From JAFIEN01 sp051859505 (GTDB taxonomy: Bacteria; Pseudomonadota; Alphaproteobacteria; Rhodobacterales; Rhodobacteraceae), in contig JBHYFN010000003.1 in NCBI GenBank assembly GCA_051859505.1, positions 91,331 through 155,330 on the forward strand: a stretch of DNA of 64,000 nt, read 5' to 3'. The notes beneath the pieces are model-generated. The model did no database searches. It was not told the DNA's origin and was given only the letters and a program-made list of their open reading frames with translations. The translations under genes were made by a program, and so were the position numbers. Of the stretch, positions 35,160 to 45,028 are shown in pieces (within the stretch, counting starts at the first letter, position 1; each line of letters starts with the position of its first letter).

Positions 35160-36779
35160 TCAGGCCGCCCGCGCCAACAGCCTTTCGGCCCCAAGCCAGC
35201 CCATCAGCATCGCCGGCGCATTGGTGTTTCCGCCCGGCAGGGTGGGAAAACTCGCGGCGTCGATCACATGCAGCCCCTCGATCCCATGCACGGCAAGATC
35301 GGGATCGACGACCGAAACCGCGGGATCCCGCCCCATCCGGCAGCTGCAGGACGGGTGATAGACGGTGCCCGAACGGGCCATGAAATCGGCCGTCAGCTCT
35401 TCGTCGGTCTGAAGCTGCGGGCCGGGGCGAAGCTCTTCGGCGATGAAGCGGGCAAGGGCCGGCTGGGCGGCGATGCGGCGCAGCATCTTGACGGCGGCCA
35501 GCATCTCGGCCCGGTCCTCTTCGGTGGCATAGGGATCGAGCGTGATCCGCGGCGCGGCAAGCGGGTCGGCCGAGGCGAGCCGGATCGAGCCGGTCGAGCC
35601 CGGCCGGCAGTTCGACAGGCCCAGCGACAGGCCCGGAAAGGGATCGGGGGTCAGGATCGGGCGCTCGCCATCGCGCGGGATCAGGGTCGAGAAGGCCTGC
35701 ATGTAAAGCTGCATGTTGGGCCGGGGCAAGGCGGGGTCGGTGCGGAAGAACCCGCCCCCCTGATTGATCGAAAGCGACAATGGCCCCCGACCCGTCATCA
35801 TCCAGCGCGCCCCCAGAAGGCCCTTCATCCACCAGGGCCGCAGCACCTGATTGAGCGTCGGCACCGTCATCCGCCAGGTGTAGTTGAGGCCCTGATGATC
35901 GCTGAGATGCCGGCCCACATTCGGGTTGTCCTGCAGGACAGGCAGGCCGAGGGCGCTCAGGTCCTGCCCCGGACCGATCCCCGACAGCATCAGAAGCTGC
36001 GGCGAATTGATCGCCCCGCCCGAAAGGATCACGGCCCGCCGCGCCTGCACCCGGTGGGTCTGCCCGGCGCGACGATACTCCAGCCCGGTCGCGCGGCGCC
36101 CGTCGAACAGGATGCGCGTCGCCTGGGCATGGGTCAGGACGGCAAGGTTTCCCCGCCGCAACGCGGGGCGCAGAAAGGCCCGCGCCGCCGACATCCGCCG
36201 CCCGCCCTTGACGGTCAGCTGATAGATGCCCGCGCCCTCCTGCTCTGCTCCGTTGAAATCGGGGTTGGGCGGCAGGCCGGCCTGGGCACAGGCCTCGAGG
36301 AAGGGGTCGACCAGCGGGTGCAGGTCGCGGCGGTTGGACGAAACGAAAAGCGGCCCGCCCGCGCCGCGATGGTCCGAGGCGCCGCCTTCGAAATCCTCCA
36401 TCGCGCGAAAGGCCCCGAGCGCCTTGGCCCAGCCCCAGCCCGGCCCGGCCGCGGCCTCCCAATCGTCGTAATCGGTGCGGTGGCCCCGGATCCAGACCAT
36501 CGCATTGATCGAGGAGGATCCGCCCAGAACCTTGCCGCGCGGCCAGTAATCGGATTGCCCGGCCAGCCCGGCGGCGGGTTCGGTCCGGTAGCACCAGTTC
36601 ACCGCCGGATCGTAGTAGAGCTTGCCGTAGCCCAGCGGCATCTGCACGAACAGCCGCCTGTCGCTGCCCCCCGCCTCGAGCAGCAGGACACGGTGTTTCC
36701 CCGAGGCGGTCAGCCTGTCGGCCAGCACCGACCCGGCCGACCCCGCGCCCACGATGACGTAATCGAAATCGCCTTCCAT
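35160..36779 (-). CDS. GMC-family FAD-dependent oxidoreductase (choline dehydrogenase-like)
   Basis: A 539-residue flavoenzyme. The FAD motif VIVGAGSAGSVLADRL opens the protein and is followed by the GMC signature PRGKVLGGSSSINAMV. The C-terminal catalytic region holds YHPSCSCRMG and IDAASFPTLPGGNTNAPAML. GMC enzymes oxidise alcohols, often choline or polyols, to aldehydes. The ATG at 36779 starts the FAD domain; the frame upstream overlaps the ATPase gene. It follows the ABC ATPase by 127 bp, so its substrate may be what the importer brings in. Confidence 0.92.
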   Translation of the reverse strand: MEGDFDYVIVGAGSAGSVLADRLTASGKHRVLLLEAGGSDRRLFVQMPLGYGKLYYDPAVNWCYRTEPAAGLAGQSDYWPRGKVLGGSSSINAMVWIRGHRTDYDDWEAAAGPGWGWAKALGAFRAMEDFEGGASDHRGAGGPLFVSSNRRDLHPLVDPFLEACAQAGLPPNPDFNGAEQEGAGIYQLTVKGGRRMSAARAFLRPALRRGNLAVLTHAQATRILFDGRRATGLEYRRAGQTHRVQARRAVILSGGAINSPQLLMLSGIGPGQDLSALGLPVLQDNPNVGRHLSDHQGLNYTWRMTVPTLNQVLRPWWMKGLLGARWMMTGRGPLSLSINQGGGFFRTDPALPRPNMQLYMQAFSTLIPRDGERPILTPDPFPGLSLGLSNCRPGSTGSIRLASADPLAAPRITLDPYATEEDRAEMLAAVKMLRRIAAQPALARFIAEELRPGPQLQTDEELTADFMARSGTVYHPSCSCRMGRDPAVSVVDPDLAVHGIEGLHVIDAASFPTLPGGNTNAPAMLMGWLGAERLLARAA

Positions 36780-36906
36780 GGCACTCTCCGCGCGACGGTT
36801 GTTGCGGCGCCTTCGCCGTTTCGCGCGCCTTAGCGCGGCCTTGCGGCACTGGAAAGCACCGATCGCAGGACGGCGGAATCTTGCCGCGCCGACCGGCACC
36901 CGGCCC

Positions 36907-37986
36907 TCAGCCGAGGTCGGGGTCGTGGCCGGGGTCGGGGCCGGGGCCGGGGTCGGGCAGAAGCCAGAGGCTTTCGGGCGGCAGATGGATCGTGATCGTC
37001 GTGCCGGCGGCGATCCCTTCGGCCTGATCGGGGGGCAGGACGGCTTCGACCGTCGCCCCGCCGATGCGCAGCTGCAGGCTTGTCCGCGTGCCCAGATACC
37101 GCGCCTCGATGACTTGCGCCTCGAACGCATTGACCCCGGCCGCGCCAAGGCGCACCGCCTCGGGGCGAAAGGTCAGGGTGCAGGCCCCTTCGATCAGGCC
37201 CTCCGGCAGGATCAGCCTTCCCAAGGCGCCATCGAAGACCCCGCCCCGCGCCTGCCCCGGCACAAGATTGGACGCCCCGAAGAAGGCCGCCACCTCGGCA
37301 TCCGCGGGCCTGCGGAACAGATCCTGCGCCCGCCCCACCTGCCGCAGCCGCCCCGCAAGCATCAGGGCCACCCGGTCGGCCAGAACGACCGCCTCCTCCT
37401 GATCATGGGTGACAAGGATCGTGGTGATCCCCAGCCGCCTTTGCAGCCCCCGGATCAGGTCGCGCATCTCGAGGCGGAGATGCGCATCTAGGCTGGAGAG
37501 CGGCTCGTCCAGCAACAGCACCTTCGGCTCCACGATCAGCGCGCGGGCGAGCGCCACCCGCTGCTGCTGGCCGCCCGACAGGTCGGCCGGGCGGCGGCGG
37601 CCAAGGTCGGGCAGGCGGACAAGGTCCAGCATCTCGGCCACGCGGCGGTCGATCTCGGACCGGGGGCGGCGGCGCATCCGCAGACCGAAGCCCACATTCT
37701 CGGCCACCGTCATGTGGGGAAAGAGCAGGTGGTTCTGAAACACCATCACCGTGCCCCGTTCTTCGGGGCGCTGGCGCAGGATCGAGCGGCCGTCGAACAG
37801 GATATCGCCCGAATCCGGTTCGAGCAGGCCCGCGATCATCTTCATCGTCGTGGTCTTGCCGCAGCCCGACGGGCCAAGGAGCGCCGTCACCTCGCCCGCC
37901 GGCACCTCGAGCGTCAGCCGGTCGACCGCGGGGGCCGCACCTCCGGCATAGCTGCGCGTCAGATCGACCAGCCGCACCCCTGTCAT
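36907..37986 (-). CDS. Pot/Ynj-type ABC transporter ATPase
   Basis: A 359-residue ATPase. Walker A GPSGCGKTTTMK, signature LSGGQQQR and Walker B LLLDEPLSSLD are intact, with a TOBE domain in the last 110 residues. It ends in an Asp/Pro/Gly-rich tail (PDPGPGPDPGHDPDLG). The ATG at 37986 overlaps the permease stop as ATGA. It powers import for the binding protein at 39767. Confidence 0.93.
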   Translation of the reverse strand: MTGVRLVDLTRSYAGGAAPAVDRLTLEVPAGEVTALLGPSGCGKTTTMKMIAGLLEPDSGDILFDGRSILRQRPEERGTVMVFQNHLLFPHMTVAENVGFGLRMRRRPRSEIDRRVAEMLDLVRLPDLGRRRPADLSGGQQQRVALARALIVEPKVLLLDEPLSSLDAHLRLEMRDLIRGLQRRLGITTILVTHDQEEAVVLADRVALMLAGRLRQVGRAQDLFRRPADAEVAAFFGASNLVPGQARGGVFDGALGRLILPEGLIEGACTLTFRPEAVRLGAAGVNAFEAQVIEARYLGTRTSLQLRIGGATVEAVLPPDQAEGIAAGTTITIHLPPESLWLLPDPGPGPDPGHDPDLG

Positions 37987-38786
37987 GCGCGCCCGAGCCC
38001 CCCCACGGCCGCGTTCGCCCCCGAAAGGTAGCGCGCGGTGAAGATCAGGATGATCACCCCCGGCAGGACATAGATGATACCGATGGCCCCGGTCAGATCG
38101 TTGCGCCCCGCGCTGGCATAGTTGAACAGCAAAAGCGGCAGGGTGATGACCCGGCCGCCGCCGATCAGCAGCGTCAGGATGTACTGGCTCCACGAGACGA
38201 GAAAGGCGAAGAGCGCCCCCACCACAAGCCCCGGCAGGATCGCGGGCAGGGTGACATGGCGAAAGGTCTGCAGGGCCGAGGCGCCAAGGCTGCGGGCCTG
38301 CGCCTCGTAATCGGGATCGAAGCCGGCGAAGATGCCCGCCATCACGAGGATCATGTAGGGCAGCGTCGGGATCAGGTGAACAAGGACCACACCCCAAAGG
38401 CTGTTGGTCAGACCCAGTTGCAGGAACACCGAATGCAGCCCCAGCGCCACCGCGATGCCGGGCACGATCAGCGGCGCGAGGATCAGCATCTCGACCAGCG
38501 CCTTGCCGCGGAACCGGTACAGGCCCAGCGCCCGCCCCGCCGGCACGCCCACCAGCACGGCCGCAAGCGTGGCAAGCCCCGCGATCTGCACCGTGGTCCC
38601 GAGGCTCTCCAGCACGCCCGAGCGCCCTGACAGCGCGAACTGCCAGGCCTGCAGCGTCCAGTCCTGCGGCAGGAGGTCGGGAAACCGCCAGCCGCGTGCG
38701 AAGGACCAGATCAGCAGGGGAACCATCGGCAGCACCAGCCAGACCACCAGAACCGCCGCCGACAGCACGAGAAGGGGCCGCCTCAT
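37983..38786 (-). CDS. ABC transporter permease of the second Pot/Ynj-type importer
   Basis: A 267-residue inner-membrane permease with about six helices and the EAA loop (EAQARSLGASALQTFRHVTLP). Both ends overlap neighbours by 4 bp. It forms a heterodimeric channel with 38783-39676. Confidence 0.91.
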   Translation of the reverse strand: MRRPLLVLSAAVLVVWLVLPMVPLLIWSFARGWRFPDLLPQDWTLQAWQFALSGRSGVLESLGTTVQIAGLATLAAVLVGVPAGRALGLYRFRGKALVEMLILAPLIVPGIAVALGLHSVFLQLGLTNSLWGVVLVHLIPTLPYMILVMAGIFAGFDPDYEAQARSLGASALQTFRHVTLPAILPGLVVGALFAFLVSWSQYILTLLIGGGRVITLPLLLFNYASAGRNDLTGAIGIIYVLPGVIILIFTARYLSGANAAVGGLGRA

Positions 38787-39676
38787 GACCGCCGCCCCCG
38801 GCCGGGTGCACCCCGATTCCCGCCCCCGATCCTGTTCCGGGCGGCGCGCAGATAGGCCCAGATCATCACCGCAGACAGGAGCGCGATGACCATCGCCATC
38901 GCCATCGCCTCGGGCCGGGCGGCAAGGTTCACGTCGGTATAGGTCCGGTAGGCCAGCACCGGCAGGGCCTGCGGATGGCTCGCCCCCAGGAGAAGCGGCA
39001 CCTCATAGGCGCCGAAGGTGAAGGCGAAGACGATCACGCTGGCCGCAAGCACACCGGGCAGGATCAGCGGCAGAAGGACATGGCGGAACGCCTGCCAGCG
39101 GCTGGCGCCAAGGCTGCGCGCGACGCTTTCGTAATCGGTGCCCAAAGCCTGCATCTGGGCCAGCACGATCACCCCGATGAAGGGCACTTCCTTCCAGACA
39201 TATTGCAGGATGATCCCGATGGCATAGGGATCATGGACCATCGCCGGAAACTCTCCGGGTCGGGCGATCAGGCCGATCTGATAGGCCATCCGCGCGAAAA
39301 ATCCCGACTGGCTGAAGAGATAAAGGATGCCGATGGCGCCCACGATATGCGGCACCGTCAGGTTCAGCTGGAACAGGAACCCCGCCAGCCGCCGCCCGGC
39401 GAAACTCTGCCGCAGCAGAAGCGCCGCCGCCACCGCGATCACCGCCGAGATCGCGGTCGAGGTGAAGGCGATGTGAAAGGTCAGCGCGAAGGACCGCAAA
39501 AACCCCGGATCGCCCAGCACCGCGCGAAAGGCGTCAAGGTTCGGCCCCGTCAGCCCGATCACCGGCATATGGCCCAGCGCGCGCACCAGCACCACTGCCA
39601 GCCCGCCCAGAAACAGCACCCCGATCACCAGAAGCGCCGGGGCCAGAAGCAGCAGGATGCGCAAACGGTCGGACAC
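38783..39676 (-). CDS. ABC transporter permease of the second Pot/Ynj-type importer
   Basis: A 297-residue permease. The EAA loop ESVARSLGASRWQAFRHVLLP and about six hydrophobic segments are visible. It starts with GTG at 39676, since MSDRLRILLLLAPAL gives the normal first helix. The C-terminus is Arg/Gly-rich. It follows the binding-protein gene by 90 bp. Confidence 0.9.
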   Translation of the reverse strand: MSDRLRILLLLAPALLVIGVLFLGGLAVVLVRALGHMPVIGLTGPNLDAFRAVLGDPGFLRSFALTFHIAFTSTAISAVIAVAAALLLRQSFAGRRLAGFLFQLNLTVPHIVGAIGILYLFSQSGFFARMAYQIGLIARPGEFPAMVHDPYAIGIILQYVWKEVPFIGVIVLAQMQALGTDYESVARSLGASRWQAFRHVLLPLILPGVLAASVIVFAFTFGAYEVPLLLGASHPQALPVLAYRTYTDVNLAARPEAMAMAMVIALLSAVMIWAYLRAARNRIGGGNRGAPGRGRRS

Positions 39677-39766
39677 GGGCGGACCTCGGCAGGATCACAG
39701 GACGCCGCAGGCGGGCCCCTGCCCCGTTCTAGCCATGGCAGGGGCCGGCGGAAAGCGCCCCGCCCC

Positions 39767-40993
39767 TCAATTGCCGACGTTGGCGCGCCAGCCCTGGTCG
39801 ATGGCCGTGATCCACTCGGCCTGAAGCTCGGGCAGGGCCGCCTTGGCCAGCTCTTCGGGCGACACGACCGACGGATGCGAGGGAAGGGCGGCAAAGGCCT
39901 CCTGCACCTCGGCGGGGGTGCGGGCCATCTCGATCGCGGGCACGGCGCCCCAGACCTCGGGCCGGGCCTTCTCAAGCTGCGCCTCGGCCGACAGAAGCAG
40001 GTTCTGCAGCACCAGCGCGGCGGCCTTGTTGGGCGAGTTGAAGGGGATCAGCGTATAGTTCGTGTTGCCGATGGTGCCATCGACAAGGCCGAAACTGCGC
40101 ACGCTCTCGGGATAGATACCCGCATCCACCGCGATCCCGAATTGCGAGGGCTCGTAGTTGAAGGTGAAGGCGACCTCGGTATTGGCGAAAAGATCGTTCA
40201 GCTGGGTGACCGTGGTGGGATAGGTCGCCCCCTGCCGCCAGAGATAGGGTTCGAGCTCGTTCAGCAGGGCCCAAGTCTCGGCCGCGACCTCATCGAATCG
40301 TTCCTCGTCGAAATCGCCCAGCAAAGTGTCGACCCCGCCGGCCACGTGGTAAAAGACGTGGCGGACAAAGACCGAGCCAGTGAAATCGGGCGGGGCGGGA
40401 TAGGTGAACTGGCCGGGATTGGCGCGGACCCAGTCCAGCAGGTCGGGGATCGACCGGGGCGGATCGGCGATCACCGCGCTGTCATGGGCGAAGGCGAATT
40501 GCGCCCGGCTCCACGGCACTTCGCAGCCATCGACCGGCACTCCGAAATCATTGGCGATGGCGGGATTGTCCCAATCGATCAGGGCGTTGTTCGGCAAGGT
40601 CTCGAGATAGCCGCACCAGGCCAGATCGGCCTGTTTCATCGTGCGGAAATTCTCGCCATTGATCCAGACAAGGTCGACCGAGCCACTGTCGGTATTGCCG
40701 ACCTCTTTCTCGCCCAGCACGATATTGACGACCTCGCGGGTGTCGCTCACCGGGATCTGGCGCAGGGTGATGCCATAGTCGTCGCGCAGGATGCCGCCAA
40801 TATGGTCGATGACATAGCTGTTGATGCTGTCGGCACCGCCCCACATGAACCAGTTGACCTCGCCCCCCCGGGCCGCCGCGACGATCTCGTCCCAATCAAG
40901 CCCGATCAGGGCATCCCCGTCCGAGAGGTCCGAACGCGCGGCCCCGGCGAAGGTCAGCGAAAAAAGCAGGGTGGCAAGCGGCAGTCTGGTCAT
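39767..40993 (-). CDS. ABC transporter periplasmic binding protein (YnjB-like)
   Basis: A 408-residue extracellular binding protein with a signal peptide (residues 1-21, ending in GAARS). The segment VNWFMWGGADSINSYVIDHI and the later NTDSGSVDLVWINGENF resemble YnjB-type proteins, a poorly characterised branch of the Pot/Fbp superfamily. The substrate is unknown. The ATG at 40993 opens the signal peptide, and the longer frame to 41095 does not. It is the first gene of the operon that ends in the GMC oxidoreductase. Confidence 0.87.
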   Translation of the reverse strand: MTRLPLATLLFSLTFAGAARSDLSDGDALIGLDWDEIVAAARGGEVNWFMWGGADSINSYVIDHIGGILRDDYGITLRQIPVSDTREVVNIVLGEKEVGNTDSGSVDLVWINGENFRTMKQADLAWCGYLETLPNNALIDWDNPAIANDFGVPVDGCEVPWSRAQFAFAHDSAVIADPPRSIPDLLDWVRANPGQFTYPAPPDFTGSVFVRHVFYHVAGGVDTLLGDFDEERFDEVAAETWALLNELEPYLWRQGATYPTTVTQLNDLFANTEVAFTFNYEPSQFGIAVDAGIYPESVRSFGLVDGTIGNTNYTLIPFNSPNKAAALVLQNLLLSAEAQLEKARPEVWGAVPAIEMARTPAEVQEAFAALPSHPSVVSPEELAKAALPELQAEWITAIDQGWRANVGN

Positions 40994-41221
40994 CAAAGCG
41001 GTCCTCTCGACATCACGGAATCCGGTCGCGGCCGGACAGAGCGAAAGACTAGGGCGGGGGGGCGGGATGCTCCAGCCACCGCCTGTCAGGATCACGCGAA
41101 AGAGAGCGCCCCCGCGCCGAACCGGCCCCCCCGACCCCCGGCAGTTAGCGCCATCATGTCGCGCCCCATTGCGAAACGGCAGGAATGCGCCCTAGAAGCA
41201 GTGAGGGCTGGAGGGCATACC

Positions 41222-43114
41222 ATGGGATACAGAGACGTCTACGAGGGCTGGCAGCACGATCCGGAGGCGTTCTGGATGGCGGCCTCCAAGGCGATCGACT
41301 GGGTGCGCCCCCCGTCGCGCGCCCTGTCGGACGACCGCGCGCCGCTTTACGAATGGTTCGCGGACGGCCTTGTGAACACCTGCTGGAACGCGGTCGACCG
41401 CCATGTCGCCGCCGGGCGGGGCGATCAGGCGGCGATCATCCACGACAGCCCGCTCACCCATTCCACCCGCACCCTCACCTATGCCGAGCTGCAGACCCGC
41501 GTGGCGCTGCTGGCGGGCGCGCTGGCCGCGAAGGGGGTGACGAAGGGCGACCGCGTGCTGATCTACATGCCGATGGTGCCCGAAGCGCTCGAGGCGATGC
41601 TGGCCTGCGCGCGGCTGGGGGCGATCCACTCGGTCGTCTTCGGCGGCTTTGCGGCCAACGAGCTTGCCGTGCGGATCGACGATGCCACGCCCAAGGCGAT
41701 CATCGCCGCCTCCTGCGGGCTCGAGCCGGGGCGGGTGGTGCATTACAAGCCGCTTCTGGATGCCGCCATCGACATGGCCGCGCACAAGCCCGCCTTCTGC
41801 GTCATCTTCCAGCGCGAACAGGAGGTGGCCAAGCTGACCGAGGGCCGCGATCTTGACTGGCACGCCTTCCAATATGGCGTGACACCGGCCGATTGCGTCC
41901 CCGTGGAAGGCAACCACCCGGCCTATATCCTTTACACCAGCGGCACGACCGGCGCGCCCAAGGGCGTGGTGCGACCCACGGGCGGGCATCTGGTCGCGCT
42001 GAACTGGACGATGAAGGCCGTCTACGACATGGCACCCGGCGAGGTGTTCTGGGCCGCCTCGGATGTGGGCTGGGTCGTGGGGCACAGCTATATCTGCTAC
42101 GCGCCGCTGATCCACGGCAACACGACCGTGGTGTTCGAGGGCAAGCCCGTCGGCACCCCGGATGCCGGCACCTTCTGGCGGGTGATCGAGGATCACAAGG
42201 TCGCCACGCTTTTCACCGCCCCCACCGCCTTTCGCGCGATCAAGCGCGACGATCCCGAGGGCCGGCTGATCGGGAAATACGACCTCTCGTCCCTGCGCGC
42301 CCTGTTCCTTGCCGGCGAACGCGCCGATCCCGACACGATCCGCTGGGCCGAGGACAAGCTTTCGGTGCCGGTGATCGACCATTGGTGGCAGACCGAGACC
42401 GGCTATACCATCGCCGGCAATCCGCTGGGGATCGAGAAGCTGCCGATCAAGCTGGGCTCGCCCACGGTGCCGATGCCGGGCCATGACGTGCAGATCCTGG
42501 GCGAGGACGGCCAGCCGCTTGGCCCCGGCCAGCTTGGCGCCATCGCGATCCGCCTGCCGCTGCCGCCCGGCACGCTCTCGACCCTGTGGAATGCCGAGGA
42601 GCGCTTCGTCAAATCCTACCTGACCACCTTCCCGGGCTTCTATGAGACCGGCGACGCCGGGATGAAGGACGAGGACGGCTATCTCTACATCATGGCGCGC
42701 ACCGATGACGTGATCAACGTGGCCGGGCACCGCCTCTCGACCGGCGCGATGGAAGAGGTGCTGGCCGGTCATCCGGACGTGGCCGAATGCGCCGTGATCG
42801 GGGTGGCCGATGACCTCAAGGGGCAGGTTCCGATGGGCTTTCTCTGCCTCAACAACGGCTGCGCGCGCGATCATGCGACCATCGTGAAAGAGGTCATCGC
42901 CCGGGTCCGCGGCGAGATCGGCCCCGTCGCCGCCTTCCGTCTGGCCCTCGTGGTGGATCGCCTGCCCAAGACCCGCTCGGGCAAGATCCTGCGCGCGACC
43001 ATGGCCAAGATCGCCGACGGGCAGGAGTTCCGGATGCCAGCCACCATCGACGACCCCGCCATCTTGGACGAGATCCGCGCCGCCCTGCAGCCGCTGGGCT
43101 ACGCCCGGGGCTAG
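41222..43114 (+). CDS. prpE: Propionate-CoA ligase
   Basis: A 630-residue AMP-forming acyl-CoA synthetase that turns propionate, ATP and CoA into propionyl-CoA. The phosphate loop YILYTSGTTGAPKGVVRPTG, the ETGDAG motif and the C-terminal Lys of RLPKTRSGKILR, a known regulatory acetylation site in this family, are present. The opening MGYRDVYEGWQHDPEAFW is the PrpE N-terminus rather than AcsA. The reading frame is open far upstream, but that part is antisense to the ABC genes. No other methylcitrate or methylmalonyl genes are nearby. Confidence 0.93.
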   Translation: MGYRDVYEGWQHDPEAFWMAASKAIDWVRPPSRALSDDRAPLYEWFADGLVNTCWNAVDRHVAAGRGDQAAIIHDSPLTHSTRTLTYAELQTRVALLAGALAAKGVTKGDRVLIYMPMVPEALEAMLACARLGAIHSVVFGGFAANELAVRIDDATPKAIIAASCGLEPGRVVHYKPLLDAAIDMAAHKPAFCVIFQREQEVAKLTEGRDLDWHAFQYGVTPADCVPVEGNHPAYILYTSGTTGAPKGVVRPTGGHLVALNWTMKAVYDMAPGEVFWAASDVGWVVGHSYICYAPLIHGNTTVVFEGKPVGTPDAGTFWRVIEDHKVATLFTAPTAFRAIKRDDPEGRLIGKYDLSSLRALFLAGERADPDTIRWAEDKLSVPVIDHWWQTETGYTIAGNPLGIEKLPIKLGSPTVPMPGHDVQILGEDGQPLGPGQLGAIAIRLPLPPGTLSTLWNAEERFVKSYLTTFPGFYETGDAGMKDEDGYLYIMARTDDVINVAGHRLSTGAMEEVLAGHPDVAECAVIGVADDLKGQVPMGFLCLNNGCARDHATIVKEVIARVRGEIGPVAAFRLALVVDRLPKTRSGKILRATMAKIADGQEFRMPATIDDPAILDEIRAALQPLGYARG

Positions 43115-43275
43115 TGGTCGGCAACTGGCGCAAAGGGGCCTCTGACGGCTTGGGGGCTGTTGCAGATGGCTGGGTCTGACAGGTTTCGCAGTTGGCGACC
43201 CTGCGAGAGCGCTCGCCGTTGTCGCGGTTCCCGCGATCAGACCAGGGAATGGACGACGGATGCAGAGGCAAGGCC

Positions 43276-44436
43276 TCAGATCTGGCTGCCTCGATAGGTC
43301 ATCCGACGCAGGGCCCATTCGAAGGGCCCCAGCGCGAAGCGGGTTCGCCAGATCGACAGGGCGATGATCAGGCCAGCCGTGACAGCGATGGCGATTGCGG
43401 TGGCGGTTAGCCTGTCAACCTTTTCCCAAAGGCCGAAGCCATAGCCGGAGAATATGGTGGTCAGGATGATCGACTGACCAAGATAGACACTCAAACTCGA
43501 TCCGCCGGCGGCAAGCGCCCGTGCCATGACCGGCCCCGGTGGGCGAGAGAGCGCGGCAATCACGCCAAGATAGCCCAGTGCTGCCACCGGTGCGGCGGCT
43601 ATCGTGATCGCCAAGCCCGGTTCCGGTGGCCCCCATTGCCAGATCGCCGCCCCGACCAGGCTGACCCCGAGCCCCGGCACCAGGCAAAGGCGCCGCGCAC
43701 GTCGCCAGAGCGGATGGTGTGCATTGTCGATCATGCCCGATTTGACCGCCGCCAGCCCGAGGCAGAACCATCCAAGCGCCGATACCCCCTGGATCACAAG
43801 AAGCGCCGGCATGGTGAAGGCGAAGGCGGCGCCGCGGAACAGGGCGGCCTCAAGGAACCCGCCTTCCGTCAGGGCACCTTGTTCCAGCGAGACGATGTCG
43901 GGCGGGGTTTCGGGCGCGAGAAGCATGAGCGGTGGCGCAATGAGAACCTGAAGGATCAGAAGCGCTCCGCCGACCCGGACCAGGCGCGCGACCTGCCAGT
44001 CCCGGAACAGGTAGAGAATTGACCCCGCCACCGCGTAGATCGTCAGGATGTCGCCGGGGAAGAACAGGCATCCATGGGCGATCCCGAGGATCAGCAGCCC
44101 GATCATGCGATTGCGATAAAGCCGCCCGAAGGACAAGCCTTGCCGCTGCGCCGAGCGCATCAGGAACCCGAGGCCCACGCCGAACATGAAGGAGAACAAG
44201 CCGTATGACTTGAAAAGCGCCAACCCATTCACCAGCCAGAGTGTGAGCCTGTCCAGTCCCGTCTCGCCGCCGGGTTCGGCAAAGCTGCCGACGGCAGAGA
44301 AGGCGATGAACTGAACATTGACGACAACAATCCCGAACAGCGCGATCAGGCGAAGGTAATCCGGCATCAAGGAGCGCGCGGCCCTTTCAATGGCTGCGCC
44401 GGGCGGTGGGCCGGGGGTTTGCAGTGATGCAGTCAT
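43276..44436 (-). CDS. DUF418-type multi-pass membrane protein
   Basis: A 386-residue protein with about ten hydrophobic segments. The opening with LRLIALFGIVVVNVQF, the FSFMFGVGLGFLM stretch and the closing RFALGPFEWALRRMTY are hallmarks of DUF418 proteins, which are annotated as possible transporters of unknown substrate. The last motif, GPxEWxxR, is the DUF418 C-terminus. I choose 44436, with GGAG 8 nt upstream; an ATG at 44475 lacks a ribosome-binding site. Confidence 0.86.
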   Translation of the reverse strand: MTASLQTPGPPPGAAIERAARSLMPDYLRLIALFGIVVVNVQFIAFSAVGSFAEPGGETGLDRLTLWLVNGLALFKSYGLFSFMFGVGLGFLMRSAQRQGLSFGRLYRNRMIGLLILGIAHGCLFFPGDILTIYAVAGSILYLFRDWQVARLVRVGGALLILQVLIAPPLMLLAPETPPDIVSLEQGALTEGGFLEAALFRGAAFAFTMPALLVIQGVSALGWFCLGLAAVKSGMIDNAHHPLWRRARRLCLVPGLGVSLVGAAIWQWGPPEPGLAITIAAAPVAALGYLGVIAALSRPPGPVMARALAAGGSSLSVYLGQSIILTTIFSGYGFGLWEKVDRLTATAIAIAVTAGLIIALSIWRTRFALGPFEWALRRMTYRGSQI

Positions 44437-44558
44437 GTCGCCCCGCTCCGGATCGGATTCGGGAAAGACTTGCATAGTCAGCGAACGGCAGAAAGGTCTA
44501 CCATGGCTGCCCCTCGACTCGCCTCGCCTTGCGGAGCCTTGCGCGAGGGGGGCGAACA

Positions 44559-45011
44559 CTACCGCTTGCGCCCGAAGCCGTGCTGAAAGCTCAGCACAAG
44601 CGGCACGTCCTCGGGCTGGCGGATCACCGCCTCGGCCCCCCGTCCGTTCTGGACCAGAAGCGCCCGCTGCCCCCGCCCCGGTTGCGCCAGAAGGGCGCTG
44701 TGCCCGTCGCCCCGCTGGATGACATGCGCCCGGTTCCCCTCGCCCGCCGTCAGGCTTTGGGCAAGGGGGCGGTCAAGGGCTGCGGCGACCCCTTCCCGGG
44801 CGATGTGGCGCAGGACCGGGTGCAGATCGCCCGGCAAGGCCGCATCCGCCCTGCGCTGGATCGCCTCGGGCGTGGGAAGGGCACCGCGCCCCTCGATCGT
44901 CAGGGTCAGCGTGACCCCGTCGGCCCGGAGCGGTGCCCCCGCAAGGACCAGTGCAGAGGCCAGGGCAAGGCTCAAGGCTCCGAACAGGAGCCGGGTCGGG
45001 TAGAAGAACAT
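44559..45011 (-). CDS. Curlin-like secreted protein (CsgB-like)
   Basis: A 150-residue secreted protein with a signal peptide of about 30 residues. The C-terminal part repeats the curlin pattern: NRAHVIQRGDGHSALLAQPG, then QRALLVQNGRGAEAVIRQ, i.e. a hydrophobic strand, Gln, Gly and a polar turn. Fewer repeats than in the other curlin suggest a minor or nucleator subunit. AAAGGA precedes the ATG. It is the third gene of the curli-type set, 17 bp after csgH. CsgG, CsgE and CsgF are not in this window. Confidence 0.7.
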   Translation of the reverse strand: MFFYPTRLLFGALSLALASALVLAGAPLRADGVTLTLTIEGRGALPTPEAIQRRADAALPGDLHPVLRHIAREGVAAALDRPLAQSLTAGEGNRAHVIQRGDGHSALLAQPGRGQRALLVQNGRGAEAVIRQPEDVPLVLSFQHGFGRKR

Positions 45012-45028
45012 GGCAGCATCCTTTCCCC

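Noticed and set aside
38975..41221. A long open frame joined in frame to the start of prpE
   Set aside because: The upstream part is antisense to the ABC importer genes and unlike any acyl-CoA synthetase; PrpE begins normally at 41222.
44510..44550. CCCCTCG/CGAGGGG pair after the CsgB-like gene considered as a terminator
   Set aside because: The stem is only 7 bp with a 27-nt loop and no T run.
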